In this document: positions 1 to 8,364 of the stretch, piece by piece
How positions within the stretch are numbered: position 1 is the stretch's first letter
How the letters are laid out: the number at the start of each line of letters is the position of its first letter
The notes under the pieces: generated by a model
Database searches by the model: none
Told to the model about the DNA's origin: nothing
The model's input: only the letters and a program-made list of their open reading frames with translations
Origin: Cupriavidus gilardii
Lineage (GTDB): Bacteria > Pseudomonadota > Gammaproteobacteria > Burkholderiales > Burkholderiaceae
DNA length: 64,000 nucleotides
Assembly (NCBI RefSeq): GCF_008801915.1
Contig: NZ_VZOV01000009.1
Span: forward strand, 62,001 to 126,000
Direction of reading: 5' to 3'
Position numbers and translations under genes: made by a program

Positions 1-773
1 CCGCCGCCTTCGGCCACCCGCTGCTCAGCTACGAGTTCGGCTCCACACCGCGCAGCAAGGTGACCGGCGGCGTCTACACGTCCACCGAATACCCGGCGCA
101 CCAATCGATTCCGTTGCATAACGAGCAGGCCTATACGCGCGAATGGCCGATGAAGATCTGGTTCTATTGCGAACGGGCGGCGCCGCAGGGCGGCGAAACG
201 CCGATCGCCGACAGCCGCGCGATCTACCGCGCGGTCGATGCGGGCACACGGGAGCGTTTTGCCACGCGCGGGCTCTGCTATGTGCGCAATTTCGGCAACG
301 GCATGGATGTGCCGTGGCAGCAGGTGTTCAACACCGAGGACCGCGCCCAGGTCGAGACCTATTGCGCGCGGCATGGCATCGTCTGCGAATGGAAGGACGA
401 CGGCGAATTGCGCACGCGACAGCGGGTACAGGGGATCGCCCATCATCCGCATACCGGCGATCCGGTCTGGTTCAACCAGGCGCACCTGTTCCATCTGTCG
501 GCGCTGGCGCCCGAGATGCGCGAGGTGCTGCTCGATACGGTCGGTGAAGAAGACCTGCCGCGCAACGTCTATTACGGCGACGGCACGCCGATTCCGGACG
601 CCGAACTGGACGCGGTCCGCGCGGTGCTGGACGTGCACAAGGTCGTGTTCCCGTGGCGCGAGGGCGATGTGCTGATGCTGGACAATATGCTGACCGCGCA
701 CGCCCGCGAGCCGTTCAGCGGACCGCGCAAGGTCGTGGTGGCGATGGCCGAGCCGCACGGCGCGCGGGCCTAG
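1..773 (+). CDS. TauD/TfdA-type Fe(II)/2-oxoglutarate dioxygenase, C-terminal part
   Basis: The gene enters from the left edge; its reading frame is open from base 3 and about 256 residues are visible. A proximal iron-binding His-x-Glu triad is seen as HNE (His codon 117-119), and the distal His lies in LTAHAREPF (codon 699-701), followed by the Arg of GPRKVVV that binds 2-oxoglutarate in this family. Such enzymes hydroxylate or oxidatively cleave small organic substrates. The His-x-Glu form is typical of the clavaminate-synthase/SyrP-like branch rather than taurine dioxygenase. Substrate unknown. A Met-like GTG at 60 is internal and not the true start. Confidence 0.85.
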   Translation, partial: AAFGHPLLSYEFGSTPRSKVTGGVYTSTEYPAHQSIPLHNEQAYTREWPMKIWFYCERAAPQGGETPIADSRAIYRAVDAGTRERFATRGLCYVRNFGNGMDVPWQQVFNTEDRAQVETYCARHGIVCEWKDDGELRTRQRVQGIAHHPHTGDPVWFNQAHLFHLSALAPEMREVLLDTVGEEDLPRNVYYGDGTPIPDAELDAVRAVLDVHKVVFPWREGDVLMLDNMLTAHAREPFSGPRKVVVAMAEPHGARA

Positions 774-856
774 GACGACCGCGGCCGCACCGCCCATGGG
801 GTCATTCGGCCAATCGCCAATGCTGGACCCGGCGTCATACGAGCCGCCGGGTCCCA

Positions 857-933
857 GGGACGTTGCCAGGACTTCGCCGGGACGTTGCCGGGACGTTGCC
901 GGGAAGTGGCCGGGACGTGGCCGGGACCACGGC
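857..933. repeat. Seven imperfect 11-bp tandem repeats
   Basis: Seven consecutive 11-base units related to GGGACGTTGCC fill the spacer between two convergent genes. Units 1, 3 and 4 are identical; the others differ at one to several positions. No ORF with family resemblance uses it. Confidence 0.85.
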
Positions 934-959
934 ATTGCGGCCCGGACTGGCAACCACCC

Positions 960-3041
960 CTACTTCAGGTCACCGAACTTGCGCCCCTGCGCCACCAGCT
1001 CCTCGAGCAGCCGGGCCGGCTTGAAGTCGGCACCGAAGCTTTCCTCGTAGCGCCGCAGCGTCTCCAGCACCTTGTCCAGTCCGATGGTATCGGCATAGAA
1101 CATCGGACCGCCGCGGTAGACCGGCCAGCCATAGCCGTTGACCCAGATCACGTCGATGTCCGACGCACGGATCGCCATGCCTTCCTCCAGGATCTTCGCG
1201 CCCTCGTTGATCATCGGATAGATGCAGCGCTCCAGGATCTCCTGCTCCGACACCACACGGGCGGTCCGCCCCTGCTTCGCCGCGAAATCGCGGATCACCT
1301 GCTCGACTACCGGTGACGGCCTGGCGTTGCGCTTCTCGTCATAGTCGTAGTACCCCGCGCCGGTCTTCTGGCCGCGCCGGTCCATTTCGCAGAGGATTTC
1401 GCGCAGCGTCGAGCTGCTCGATTTCTCCCGGACCCAGCCGAGGTCGAGGCCAGCCAGATCGCTCATCGCAAACGGTCCCATCGGGAAACCAAAGTCGTAC
1501 AGCACCCGATCGACGTTCCACGGCAGCGCGCCTTCCAGCACGAGTTTCTGCGCCTCGCGCTGGCGTTGCGCCAGCATCCGGTTGCCGACGAAGCCCGGGC
1601 AGACGCCGACCAGCGCGGCGATCTTGCCAATCTTGCGGGCCAGTTCCATCGACGTCCGGATCACCGGCTTGGCGGTCTTCGCGCCGCGCACCACCTCCAG
1701 CAGCTTCATCACATTGGCCGGCGAGAAGAAATGCAGGCCGATGACCGCATCCGGCCGCGACGTGGCGGCGGCGATCTCGTCGACGTCCAGCGCCGAGGTA
1801 TTGGTCGCGAGGATCGCGCCGGGCTTGGCGATGCGGTCGAGCCGGCCGAACACGTCCTTCTTGACGTCCATGTTCTCGAACACGGCTTCGATCACCAGAT
1901 CGGCGTCGGCCAGCCTTTCCATCTCCAGCGTCGGCGTCAGCAGCGCCATGCGGCGCTCGATGTCGGTGGCGGTGATGCGGCCCTTCTTGGCCGTGTTCTC
2001 ATAGTTGGTCCGGATCGTGCGGACGCCGCGGTCCAGCGCCTGCTGCGAGGTCTCGACGATGGTGACCGGATAGCCGGCATTCAGGAAGTTCATCGCGATG
2101 CCGCCGCCCATCGTGCCGGCACCGATGATGCCGACCTGCTTGACCGGCAGCAGCGGCGTATCGGCGCCGATATCGGGCAATTGCCAGACCTGGCGCGAGG
2201 CGAAGAAGTAGTAGCGCTGCGCCGCCGACTGCGTGCCGTTCAGCAGCTCGACGAACATCGCGCGCTCGCGCTTGAGCCCTTCGTCGAACGGCAGTTCGAC
2301 CGCCGCCTCGATGCAGCGGATGTTGTATTCCGGCGCGTCGAAGCCGCGAAAGCGCCGGGCGTTGGCCCGGCGGAACTCGGCGAAGATCTCCGGCTTGCCG
2401 CGCGCGGCGGCGATCTTGTCGTCGAGGTCGCGCACCTTGCGCAGCGGCCGCCCCTCGGCCACCACCTGGCGGGCGAATGCGATGGCATCCGCGCGCAGGC
2501 TGGCGTCGTCGGCCAGCAGATCGACCAGGCCCATCTCGGCCGCGGCCGGCGCCGGCACATGGGTGCCCGAGGTCACCATCTCCAGCGCCTTCTGCACGCC
2601 GACGATGCGCGGCAGCCGCTGGGTGCCGCCCGCACCGGGCAGCAGGCCGAGATTGACCTCCGGCAGGCCGCATTTGGCCGAGCGCGCCGCGACGCGATAG
2701 TGGCAGACCAGCGCCACTTCCAGCCCGCCGCCGAGCGCGGTGCCATGGATCGCGGCGATCACCGGCTTGGGCGCGTCCTCGATCGCTGCCTGCACTTCGG
2801 GCAGCGAGGGGCCAGCGGGCGGCTTGCCGAACTCGGTGATGTCCGCGCCCGCGATAAACGTCTTGCCGGCGCAGATCAGCACGACGGCCTTGACCGCGTC
2901 GTCGGCAACGGCCTGCTGGACGCCCGCGAGGATGCCGGCGCGAACGTTGGCCGACAGCGCGTTGACCGGTGGCGAATCGATCGTCAGCACGGCGATGCCG
3001 GCGTCCACGGTAAGGTCGGTGACCGGGTTGATGGTCGTCAT
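960..3041 (-). CDS. Bifunctional enoyl-CoA hydratase / 3-hydroxyacyl-CoA dehydrogenase (FadB/FadJ-like)
   Basis: 693 residues, full length for the fused beta-oxidation enzyme. The N-terminal third is a crotonase fold with the oxyanion-hole stretches AGADITEF and HGTALGGGLE and the acidic GLPEVNLGLLPGAGGTQR segment. The NAD-binding 3-hydroxyacyl-CoA dehydrogenase domain starts near residue 300 with GIIGAGTMGGGIA, followed by ATNTSALDVDE and the catalytic-His stretch GLHFFSPANVMKLLEVV, then two C-terminal dehydrogenase domains. It performs hydration and oxidation of trans-2-enoyl-CoA in the cytoplasm. GGAGA sits a few bases before the ATG. It lies 110 bp downstream of an acyl-CoA ligase on the same strand, so probably the same transcript. 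FadB versus FadJ cannot be told apart here. Confidence 0.93.
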   Translation of the reverse strand: MTTINPVTDLTVDAGIAVLTIDSPPVNALSANVRAGILAGVQQAVADDAVKAVVLICAGKTFIAGADITEFGKPPAGPSLPEVQAAIEDAPKPVIAAIHGTALGGGLEVALVCHYRVAARSAKCGLPEVNLGLLPGAGGTQRLPRIVGVQKALEMVTSGTHVPAPAAAEMGLVDLLADDASLRADAIAFARQVVAEGRPLRKVRDLDDKIAAARGKPEIFAEFRRANARRFRGFDAPEYNIRCIEAAVELPFDEGLKRERAMFVELLNGTQSAAQRYYFFASRQVWQLPDIGADTPLLPVKQVGIIGAGTMGGGIAMNFLNAGYPVTIVETSQQALDRGVRTIRTNYENTAKKGRITATDIERRMALLTPTLEMERLADADLVIEAVFENMDVKKDVFGRLDRIAKPGAILATNTSALDVDEIAAATSRPDAVIGLHFFSPANVMKLLEVVRGAKTAKPVIRTSMELARKIGKIAALVGVCPGFVGNRMLAQRQREAQKLVLEGALPWNVDRVLYDFGFPMGPFAMSDLAGLDLGWVREKSSSSTLREILCEMDRRGQKTGAGYYDYDEKRNARPSPVVEQVIRDFAAKQGRTARVVSEQEILERCIYPMINEGAKILEEGMAIRASDIDVIWVNGYGWPVYRGGPMFYADTIGLDKVLETLRRYEESFGADFKPARLLEELVAQGRKFGDLK

Positions 3042-3150
3042 CGATGTGTCTCCATAGGAATTGGATTGAAATCGGAATTGGATTCAGGACCGGCCTCGGG
3101 CCTCGGATCGGATTGCGCACGGGACAAAGGCCACGCGCCCCACGGCCAAC

Positions 3151-4908
3151 TCAGCCCGCACGATCGCTGACATCGCGCGCGATCGCCAGAAAGCGATCCA
3201 GCTCGTCGCGGATGCGCTTCTTGTTGTATTTGCCGACGCTGGTCTTCGGGATGTCGCGCGTGATCGCCACCAGCTTGGGCAACATCCATTTGGTGATGCG
3301 GCCGGTGTCGACGCCGTGGGTCTTCAGGAAGTCGATCACCGCGTATTCGTCCGCCTCGAAGCCGGTGCGCACGCTGACCAGCGCCATCGGCCGTTCGCCC
3401 CAGACCGGATCCGGCACGCCGACCACGGTCGCCTCCTGCACGAAGTCGGCCATCGCGATCAGGTTCTCCAGCAGCACGGTCGGCACCATCTCGGCGCCGC
3501 TGCGGATCACGTCCTTGATGCGGTCCGCGATCGTGATATAGCCGTGCGCATCCACCTTGGCCAGGTCGCCGGTATGCAGCCAGCCGCCGCGCCACAACTC
3601 GGCGCTTTTCTCCGGATCGCGGAAGTAGCGCTCGGTGGTCCACGGCGCGCGCACCACGATTTCGCCGACGGTCTGGTCGTCTTTGGGCACCGGCCGGCCG
3701 TCGTCGTCCACCACCTCGACATCGACACCAAGGATCGGCAAACCGGCCTTGACCAGCAGCGCATCGGTCTGCTCCCGGTCCAGGTCGACCAGGTCCTTCT
3801 TGATGAAGGAGGTGACGATGGTCGGCGCGGTTTCCGTCATGCCGTAGCCCGAACTCATCCGGAACGACGGGATCAGCGCTTCGAGCTTCTTCTTCAGGCC
3901 CAGCGGCAGCGCGCCGCCGCCGACGTTGACGCGCACGAGGCTGCTGAGGTCGTATTTGTGCAGGTCCGGGTATTCGAGCAGCATCGCCGCAATGGTGGCG
4001 ACGATACCGACCGAGGTCACCTTCTCGCGCTCGACCAGCTCGCAGAACCCCTGCACGGTGAAGGTGCCGTGCAGCACGATCTTCTGCGCGCTGTAGACCG
4101 CGATAAAGGGCGCGCCCCAGGCGTGGATGTGGAACATCGGCGTGTTCAGCAGCGGCACCGCCGATTCGCCGAGCCGCACGCCCAGCCCGTCCTCGATATC
4201 GATCGACGGCGTGTTGGCGATCGCCATCTGTGCCATCACGTGCACCGTCATCAGATATAGCTGCCGGTGCGTGAAGGTCGCGCCCTTCGGCTGCCCGGTA
4301 GTGCCGGTGGTATAGCACAGCGTCGCGTTGACGTCCTCGTGCAGCGCTGGCCAGTCGAACTGTTCCGGCTGCCGCGCCAGCAGGTCCTCGTAATGGATCA
4401 GGCCGGCGATGCGCGTGTCGGGCAGGCCCGGCTTGTCCGACAGATAGACGAAGCGCTGCACCACGTCCTTGATATGGTCGTAGATACCCTCGACCAGCGG
4501 CAGCAGCGCGTCATCGAAGAACAACACGCGGTCCTGCGCATGACGGATCGTGTAGACGATGTGCTCGGGCGACAGGCGGACATTGACCGGGTGCAGCGTC
4601 GCGCCGACGCCCGGCACGCCGAAGTACAGCTCCAGATGGCGGTGCGTGTTCAGCGCCATCGTGGCAATGCGGTCACCCGGTTCGCCTGGCGTGCCAGCCA
4701 CCACACCCAGTTCCGATGACAACGCGTTGGCCAGCTGGCAGACGCGCCGATACCACTGGCTCCAGGTAAAGCGGAAATACTCGCCGCTGAGGTGATTGCG
4801 GTAGACGACGCCGATCTGGTCGGGATACATCCGCACCGGCCGCCGCATGATGGTCGTCAACAGCAACGGATAGTGGGTGCTGAACTCGGGATAGGTTCTC
4901 GCTTCCAT
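3151..4908 (-). CDS. AMP-forming acyl-CoA ligase (medium/long-chain fatty acid type)
   Basis: 585 residues from the ATG at 4908, chosen because AGGAGA precedes it; an earlier in-frame ATG at 5007 lies in poor coding sequence. The ATP/AMP loop YTTGTTGQPKGATFTHR is near residue 200, the adenylate motif SSGYGMTETAPT near 345, and the hinge GGWLHTGDLAKVDAHGY near 435, with KTSVGKYNKK holding the C-terminal catalytic Lys. It activates a carboxylic acid to its CoA thioester. The overall pattern resembles AlkK/FadD3-type ligases for medium or long chains. It lies between an MFS transporter and the fused beta-oxidation enzyme, which suggests substrate entry and activation for the same pathway. Confidence 0.93.
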   Translation of the reverse strand: MEARTYPEFSTHYPLLLTTIMRRPVRMYPDQIGVVYRNHLSGEYFRFTWSQWYRRVCQLANALSSELGVVAGTPGEPGDRIATMALNTHRHLELYFGVPGVGATLHPVNVRLSPEHIVYTIRHAQDRVLFFDDALLPLVEGIYDHIKDVVQRFVYLSDKPGLPDTRIAGLIHYEDLLARQPEQFDWPALHEDVNATLCYTTGTTGQPKGATFTHRQLYLMTVHVMAQMAIANTPSIDIEDGLGVRLGESAVPLLNTPMFHIHAWGAPFIAVYSAQKIVLHGTFTVQGFCELVEREKVTSVGIVATIAAMLLEYPDLHKYDLSSLVRVNVGGGALPLGLKKKLEALIPSFRMSSGYGMTETAPTIVTSFIKKDLVDLDREQTDALLVKAGLPILGVDVEVVDDDGRPVPKDDQTVGEIVVRAPWTTERYFRDPEKSAELWRGGWLHTGDLAKVDAHGYITIADRIKDVIRSGAEMVPTVLLENLIAMADFVQEATVVGVPDPVWGERPMALVSVRTGFEADEYAVIDFLKTHGVDTGRITKWMLPKLVAITRDIPKTSVGKYNKKRIRDELDRFLAIARDVSDRAG

Positions 4909-4961
4909 CTCGTCTCCTGGGTCGTCGTTCTTGTCCTTCCGGTCTTTCTTGTCCGTCTCCC

Positions 4962-4988
4962 TTCTCCCGCAAGCCGGAGGGGGGAGAA
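4962..4988. repeat. CTCCC/GGGAG intergenic hairpin (dispersed element, copy A)
   Basis: TTCTCCC (4962-4968) pairs with GGGAGAA (4982-4988) in the spacer upstream of the acyl-CoA ligase. Similar C/T-rich and G/A-rich palindromes recur near 50.3 and 60.0 kb, so it looks like a dispersed intergenic repeat. Confidence 0.5.
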
Positions 4989-5043
4989 AACAATCGCGCA
5001 AGCGCAAGCGTCGGCGTCCGCTTTCGCACGCCGCAGCCGCCCG

Positions 5044-6378
5044 TCACGACGTCATCGGGTCGCCCTGGTTCGGCGGCAACGGGCCGGGCCGCCGTCGCGG
5101 GTCCTTCATCGCCAGCGCCATCGCGAAGGCCAGGCACTTGACGCCGATGGCCAGCGCGAACACCAGCCAGAAGCGCACGCCCTGCGCCAGCATGCCGCCG
5201 AGCACCGGGCCGATCGCCATCATGGCGTAGGTGCCGGTGCCCGCAACGGCCAGCAGCATCGGCCGGTCCTTGCGTGCGCCGAACTCCATCACCAGGTTGT
5301 CGGCCGAAATGAAGAAGCCGCCGAAGCCCGCGCCCAGCCCGCAGAAGGCCAGCACGAACCAGCCCAGCGAGCCGCAACACAGCAGCAGCGCGGTAGCGGC
5401 GACCCATAGCGCGATGCTGGCGAGGAACACCAGCCGATAGCCATGGCGGTCGGCCAGCCGGCCCCACAGCAGGTTGCTGGCGGTCTGCGCCAGCAGATAG
5501 GCCAGGCTCAGATAACCGAGCGTGGCGCCGGACAGGTCGATATGCTGGCCCGCATAGATCGCATAGAACGGCATCGCCATCATGCCCAGCGCCACCAGCG
5601 CGCGGGCGACGAAGAAGCGCACGAAGTCGGGCTGCGCCCGCAGCAGCGCCGGCACTTCGCGGATCCGGCGCCGGAAGCCGACCGGCAGGCGCACATCCTG
5701 CAAGGCGGGCTCGCGCATGCCGGCCAGTGCGGAGATGCCGAGGCTGGTCAGCACGAAGGCGGCCAGGAAGGTCGCCGCGTAGCCGTTGCCGAGCACGTCG
5801 TTGCCGACCAGATAGCGGCCCCCGAGCCAGGCGACCGCCGCCGCGGTCAGGCCGCCGAAGAAGTTGCGCAGCGCGCTGAGGCCGCCGCGGCGATGCAGCG
5901 GAATGATCTTCGAGGTCAGGTATTGGAAGGCGACGTTCTGGACGCCGTTCAGCAGGCCGAACAGCAACAGGAAGACGGCCGCGGCCGTCAGCGCCGCCGC
6001 GCCCGACAGCCACAGCGCCGACAGCGCGAGCCCCAGCACCTGCAGCCGCACCAGCCAGCCGACGCGGTACAGCATCGGCATCACCTGTTGCCGATGCTCG
6101 ATCAGCGTCGCGCCCCACAGCGACGATGCGGCCATGCCGGCGTACTGGGCCGACAGCACCAGCCCGACGGTCAGCTTCGAGCCGGACAGCAGATACAGAT
6201 AGGCCGGCACGAAGGTCGGCGCGGTGACCAGCCGGAAGCCGGTCATCCCGAGCATGCCGTGCGCCAGAAAGGCCATCGCATTGCGGCGGAAATGCCGCGA
6301 CACATGGTCCAGATAGCCGCGCTCGCCGTCGTCGTCCGCATCGGCGGCCTCGCGCGCCGGCGACAGGGCGGGGCTCAT
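5044..6378 (-). CDS. MFS transporter
   Basis: 444 residues from ATG 6378, which overlaps the stop of the upstream hydrolase gene as ATGA, so translation is probably coupled. About twelve hydrophobic segments are visible, with the MFS pattern of two six-helix halves and a central cytoplasmic stretch rich in Arg (PVGFRRRIREVP, near residue 195). The substrate is not evident. Position between hydrolase genes and an acyl-CoA ligase suggests import of an ester or carboxylate, or export of a product; this is inference. Confidence 0.88.
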   Translation of the reverse strand: MSPALSPAREAADADDDGERGYLDHVSRHFRRNAMAFLAHGMLGMTGFRLVTAPTFVPAYLYLLSGSKLTVGLVLSAQYAGMAASSLWGATLIEHRQQVMPMLYRVGWLVRLQVLGLALSALWLSGAAALTAAAVFLLLFGLLNGVQNVAFQYLTSKIIPLHRRGGLSALRNFFGGLTAAAVAWLGGRYLVGNDVLGNGYAATFLAAFVLTSLGISALAGMREPALQDVRLPVGFRRRIREVPALLRAQPDFVRFFVARALVALGMMAMPFYAIYAGQHIDLSGATLGYLSLAYLLAQTASNLLWGRLADRHGYRLVFLASIALWVAATALLLCCGSLGWFVLAFCGLGAGFGGFFISADNLVMEFGARKDRPMLLAVAGTGTYAMMAIGPVLGGMLAQGVRFWLVFALAIGVKCLAFAMALAMKDPRRRPGPLPPNQGDPMTS

Positions 6379-7118
6379 GCCGACTCCAGCCCCGGCCGCG
6401 TGCCGGCCGCCGGCACCCTCGCGTACTGCCGCAGCGCCTGGTCCAGCGCGACCGGCTCCAGCGACAGCAGTTCCATCACCGCCGCGAGCCACGGCGGACG
6501 TTCGCAACAGCAGACGCAGATCGGTGTGTCGAGGTCGGAATGCTGCGACGCGAGCATCGCGAAGCTCGACGCATAGCTCGGAGGACGGACGTCATTGGCC
6601 AGCTCGGCAATGGCAAAGGGATCGGGCGGCGCGGGTTGGCTCAGGTCGGGCACCGGGATATAGGGGCTGCGCGCCGCGCTGCCGCCGCCGGACAGCCCGG
6701 GCCCGTCGCGCACGATGGCGCCACGCACCTCGCCGGGGCGTGCGCCTGCCAGCAGCAGCGCGACATAGCCGCCGATACCGCGCCCGGCGACCGTGCAGGG
6801 GCCCAGATGCGCGAGCGCGATGTCGGCATCGGCCATCAGGAATTCGCAGCTGTAGCCGCCGCCGCGCGGCAGGTCGGAGTCACCGTGGCCGGTGAAGTCG
6901 AGCGCATGGATGGGGCCCGGCCAGCCGGCGTATTCGGCCGGCAGCACAGCCGGCGAGCGCTCGCCAAGCCCGTGCAGCAACAGCAGCGGATGCCCGTCGC
7001 CATCCTTGAGCCGGTGCAGGGCGAGCCGCAGACGATGGTGGCGCAGGTACTGGGGCTGGGATGGGCGCAGGGATGGGCCCGGGGATTGGCGCTGGGATGA
7101 AGTCAAGGACATGGTCAT
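6375..7118 (-). CDS. Alpha/beta-hydrolase-fold protein with Gly in place of the nucleophile Ser
   Basis: 247 residues. The oxyanion-hole stretch LLLLHGLGE and the strand-4 motif DFTGHGDSD are normal for alpha/beta hydrolases, but the nucleophile elbow reads AGRGIGG (residues 111-117), giving Gly at position 114 where a Ser, Asp or Cys is expected. The codon is GGT, so the change is not a sequencing ambiguity of a single base from TCN, although AGT to GGT is one step. The protein also stops soon after the elbow for this fold. The start overlaps the upstream hydrolase stop by four bases. It may be a non-catalytic partner or a decaying copy. Confidence 0.8.
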   Translation of the reverse strand: MTMSLTSSQRQSPGPSLRPSQPQYLRHHRLRLALHRLKDGDGHPLLLLHGLGERSPAVLPAEYAGWPGPIHALDFTGHGDSDLPRGGGYSCEFLMADADIALAHLGPCTVAGRGIGGYVALLLAGARPGEVRGAIVRDGPGLSGGGSAARSPYIPVPDLSQPAPPDPFAIAELANDVRPPSYASSFAMLASQHSDLDTPICVCCCERPPWLAAVMELLSLEPVALDQALRQYARVPAAGTRPGLESA

Positions 7119-8050
7119 GCCCCGAAGAACTGCAGGATGCGGCGCGCCGTCTCCTGCGGCCGTTCGATATGGATGAAGTGGCCGACGTCCTGCATGCGAT
7201 GGACCTCGGTGGTCGCCGGGAAGAACGGCATCAGGTCGTCAGCGGTCGCGTCCCAGCCCATCGGTTCCTTCTCGGAGCCGAAAATGGCCAGCATGGGAAT
7301 CGGGAACCCGGGCAGCCTGTCGGTCATCCAGCGAACACGCATCGGTCCGAAGCCGCCCACGCCGATCGCCGGGTCCAGCTTCCAGCGCCAGCCCTGCTCG
7401 TCGCGCCGCGCACCGTGCGAGGCGATGTAGCACAGCCATTCGTGGCTCAGGCGGGGGTTCATCCTGGCGCGGCGCTGCGCCAGTTCCTCGAGCGTACCGG
7501 GGCGCCGTTCGAGCTCGCCGCTGCGCCGGCGCGCGTCGAGCCAGCGCGCAATGACGGGCCCGGTCAGCGAGGACTTGCGTTCGCGTACGGCGCTGTCGGC
7601 ATGCGGGCTGCGGAACGGCAGCCCATCGATCGCGGCAAACCGCGTGAACCGGTGCGGCAGCGCCTGGATCGCCTGCACCAGCAGCGAGCCGCCCTTGCTG
7701 TGGCCGACCGCCAGGCAGGGCTCCCGCGTGATCGAGTCCGCCACCGCCAGCATGTCGCGCACATCGGCAATCCAGTTGTAGAGATCGGCGTGATCGGAAT
7801 CGCCGTGGCCGCGGTGATCGTACGAGACCACGCGGTAGCCCGCGTCCGCCAGCAGCGGCGCAAAGCCATCGAAGGTCCGGGCGAAGTCGAGCGCGCCATG
7901 GACCAGCAGCAGCGGCGTGGCGTCCGGCTCGCCCCATTCGTAGACGGCCAGCCGCAGGCCGCTGGCGTCGACCCAGCGGCGCCGGTCGGGCGCCCGCGCG
8001 CCCGGGAAGGTCCACACCGCTTCGTCTGTCGAGGGCTCGCTGGTCTGCAT
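7115..8050 (-). CDS. Alpha/beta hydrolase
   Basis: 311 residues with a complete catalytic layout: oxyanion-hole LLLVHGALD, strand-4 YDHRGHGDSD, nucleophile elbow GHSKGG (Ser118) and the C-terminal His in DVGHFIHIERP. It is probably an esterase, lactonase or C-C hydrolase; the family does not reveal the substrate. GGTGGAGAC precedes the ATG. It is the first gene of a tightly overlapping leftward set (hydrolase, inactive-looking hydrolase, MFS), and is divergent from two acyl-CoA dehydrogenases. Confidence 0.9.
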   Translation of the reverse strand: MQTSEPSTDEAVWTFPGARAPDRRRWVDASGLRLAVYEWGEPDATPLLLVHGALDFARTFDGFAPLLADAGYRVVSYDHRGHGDSDHADLYNWIADVRDMLAVADSITREPCLAVGHSKGGSLLVQAIQALPHRFTRFAAIDGLPFRSPHADSAVRERKSSLTGPVIARWLDARRRSGELERRPGTLEELAQRRARMNPRLSHEWLCYIASHGARRDEQGWRWKLDPAIGVGGFGPMRVRWMTDRLPGFPIPMLAIFGSEKEPMGWDATADDLMPFFPATTEVHRMQDVGHFIHIERPQETARRILQFFGA

Positions 8051-8213
8051 GTCTCCACCTTGGGCCGAGCGGGCGCCGTCTTGTGCCGCCAGCCTGTTTC
8101 GTGATTTTGGTATGTTTCAGGCGATGCTAGCACAAGGTCGCCGCTCCGCCATATTGCCTTCCCTGCTGCGCCGCGTGTGGCATAGCCGGTATGCGTTGTT
8201 TGCATGGTCGATA

Positions 8214-8263
8214 CCATTTTCGTAAATGGCGTATTGACGATGTCCAACACGCGCTTGTATAAC
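8214..8263 (+). promoter_or_regulatory. Candidate sigma70 promoter overlapped by a perfect palindrome
   Basis: The 314-bp divergent spacer holds CCATTTTCGTAAATGG (8214-8229), a 16-bp perfect palindrome with a TCGT centre. It is followed by TTGACG (8234-8239), an 18-bp spacer, and TATAAC (8258-8263), which would drive the rightward acyl-CoA dehydrogenases. A regulator bound to the palindrome would sit against the -35 element. The rest of the spacer shows nothing recognisable. Confidence 0.55.
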
Positions 8264-8364
8264 GGCCCTGCACGCGCTTCATCGCCGCATTCGGCATGAG
8301 GCGGCGCACGGTTCAAGCAAGGACGACGGCCCGCAGAGGCCGCCCACCGCGACAGGAGGCCACC

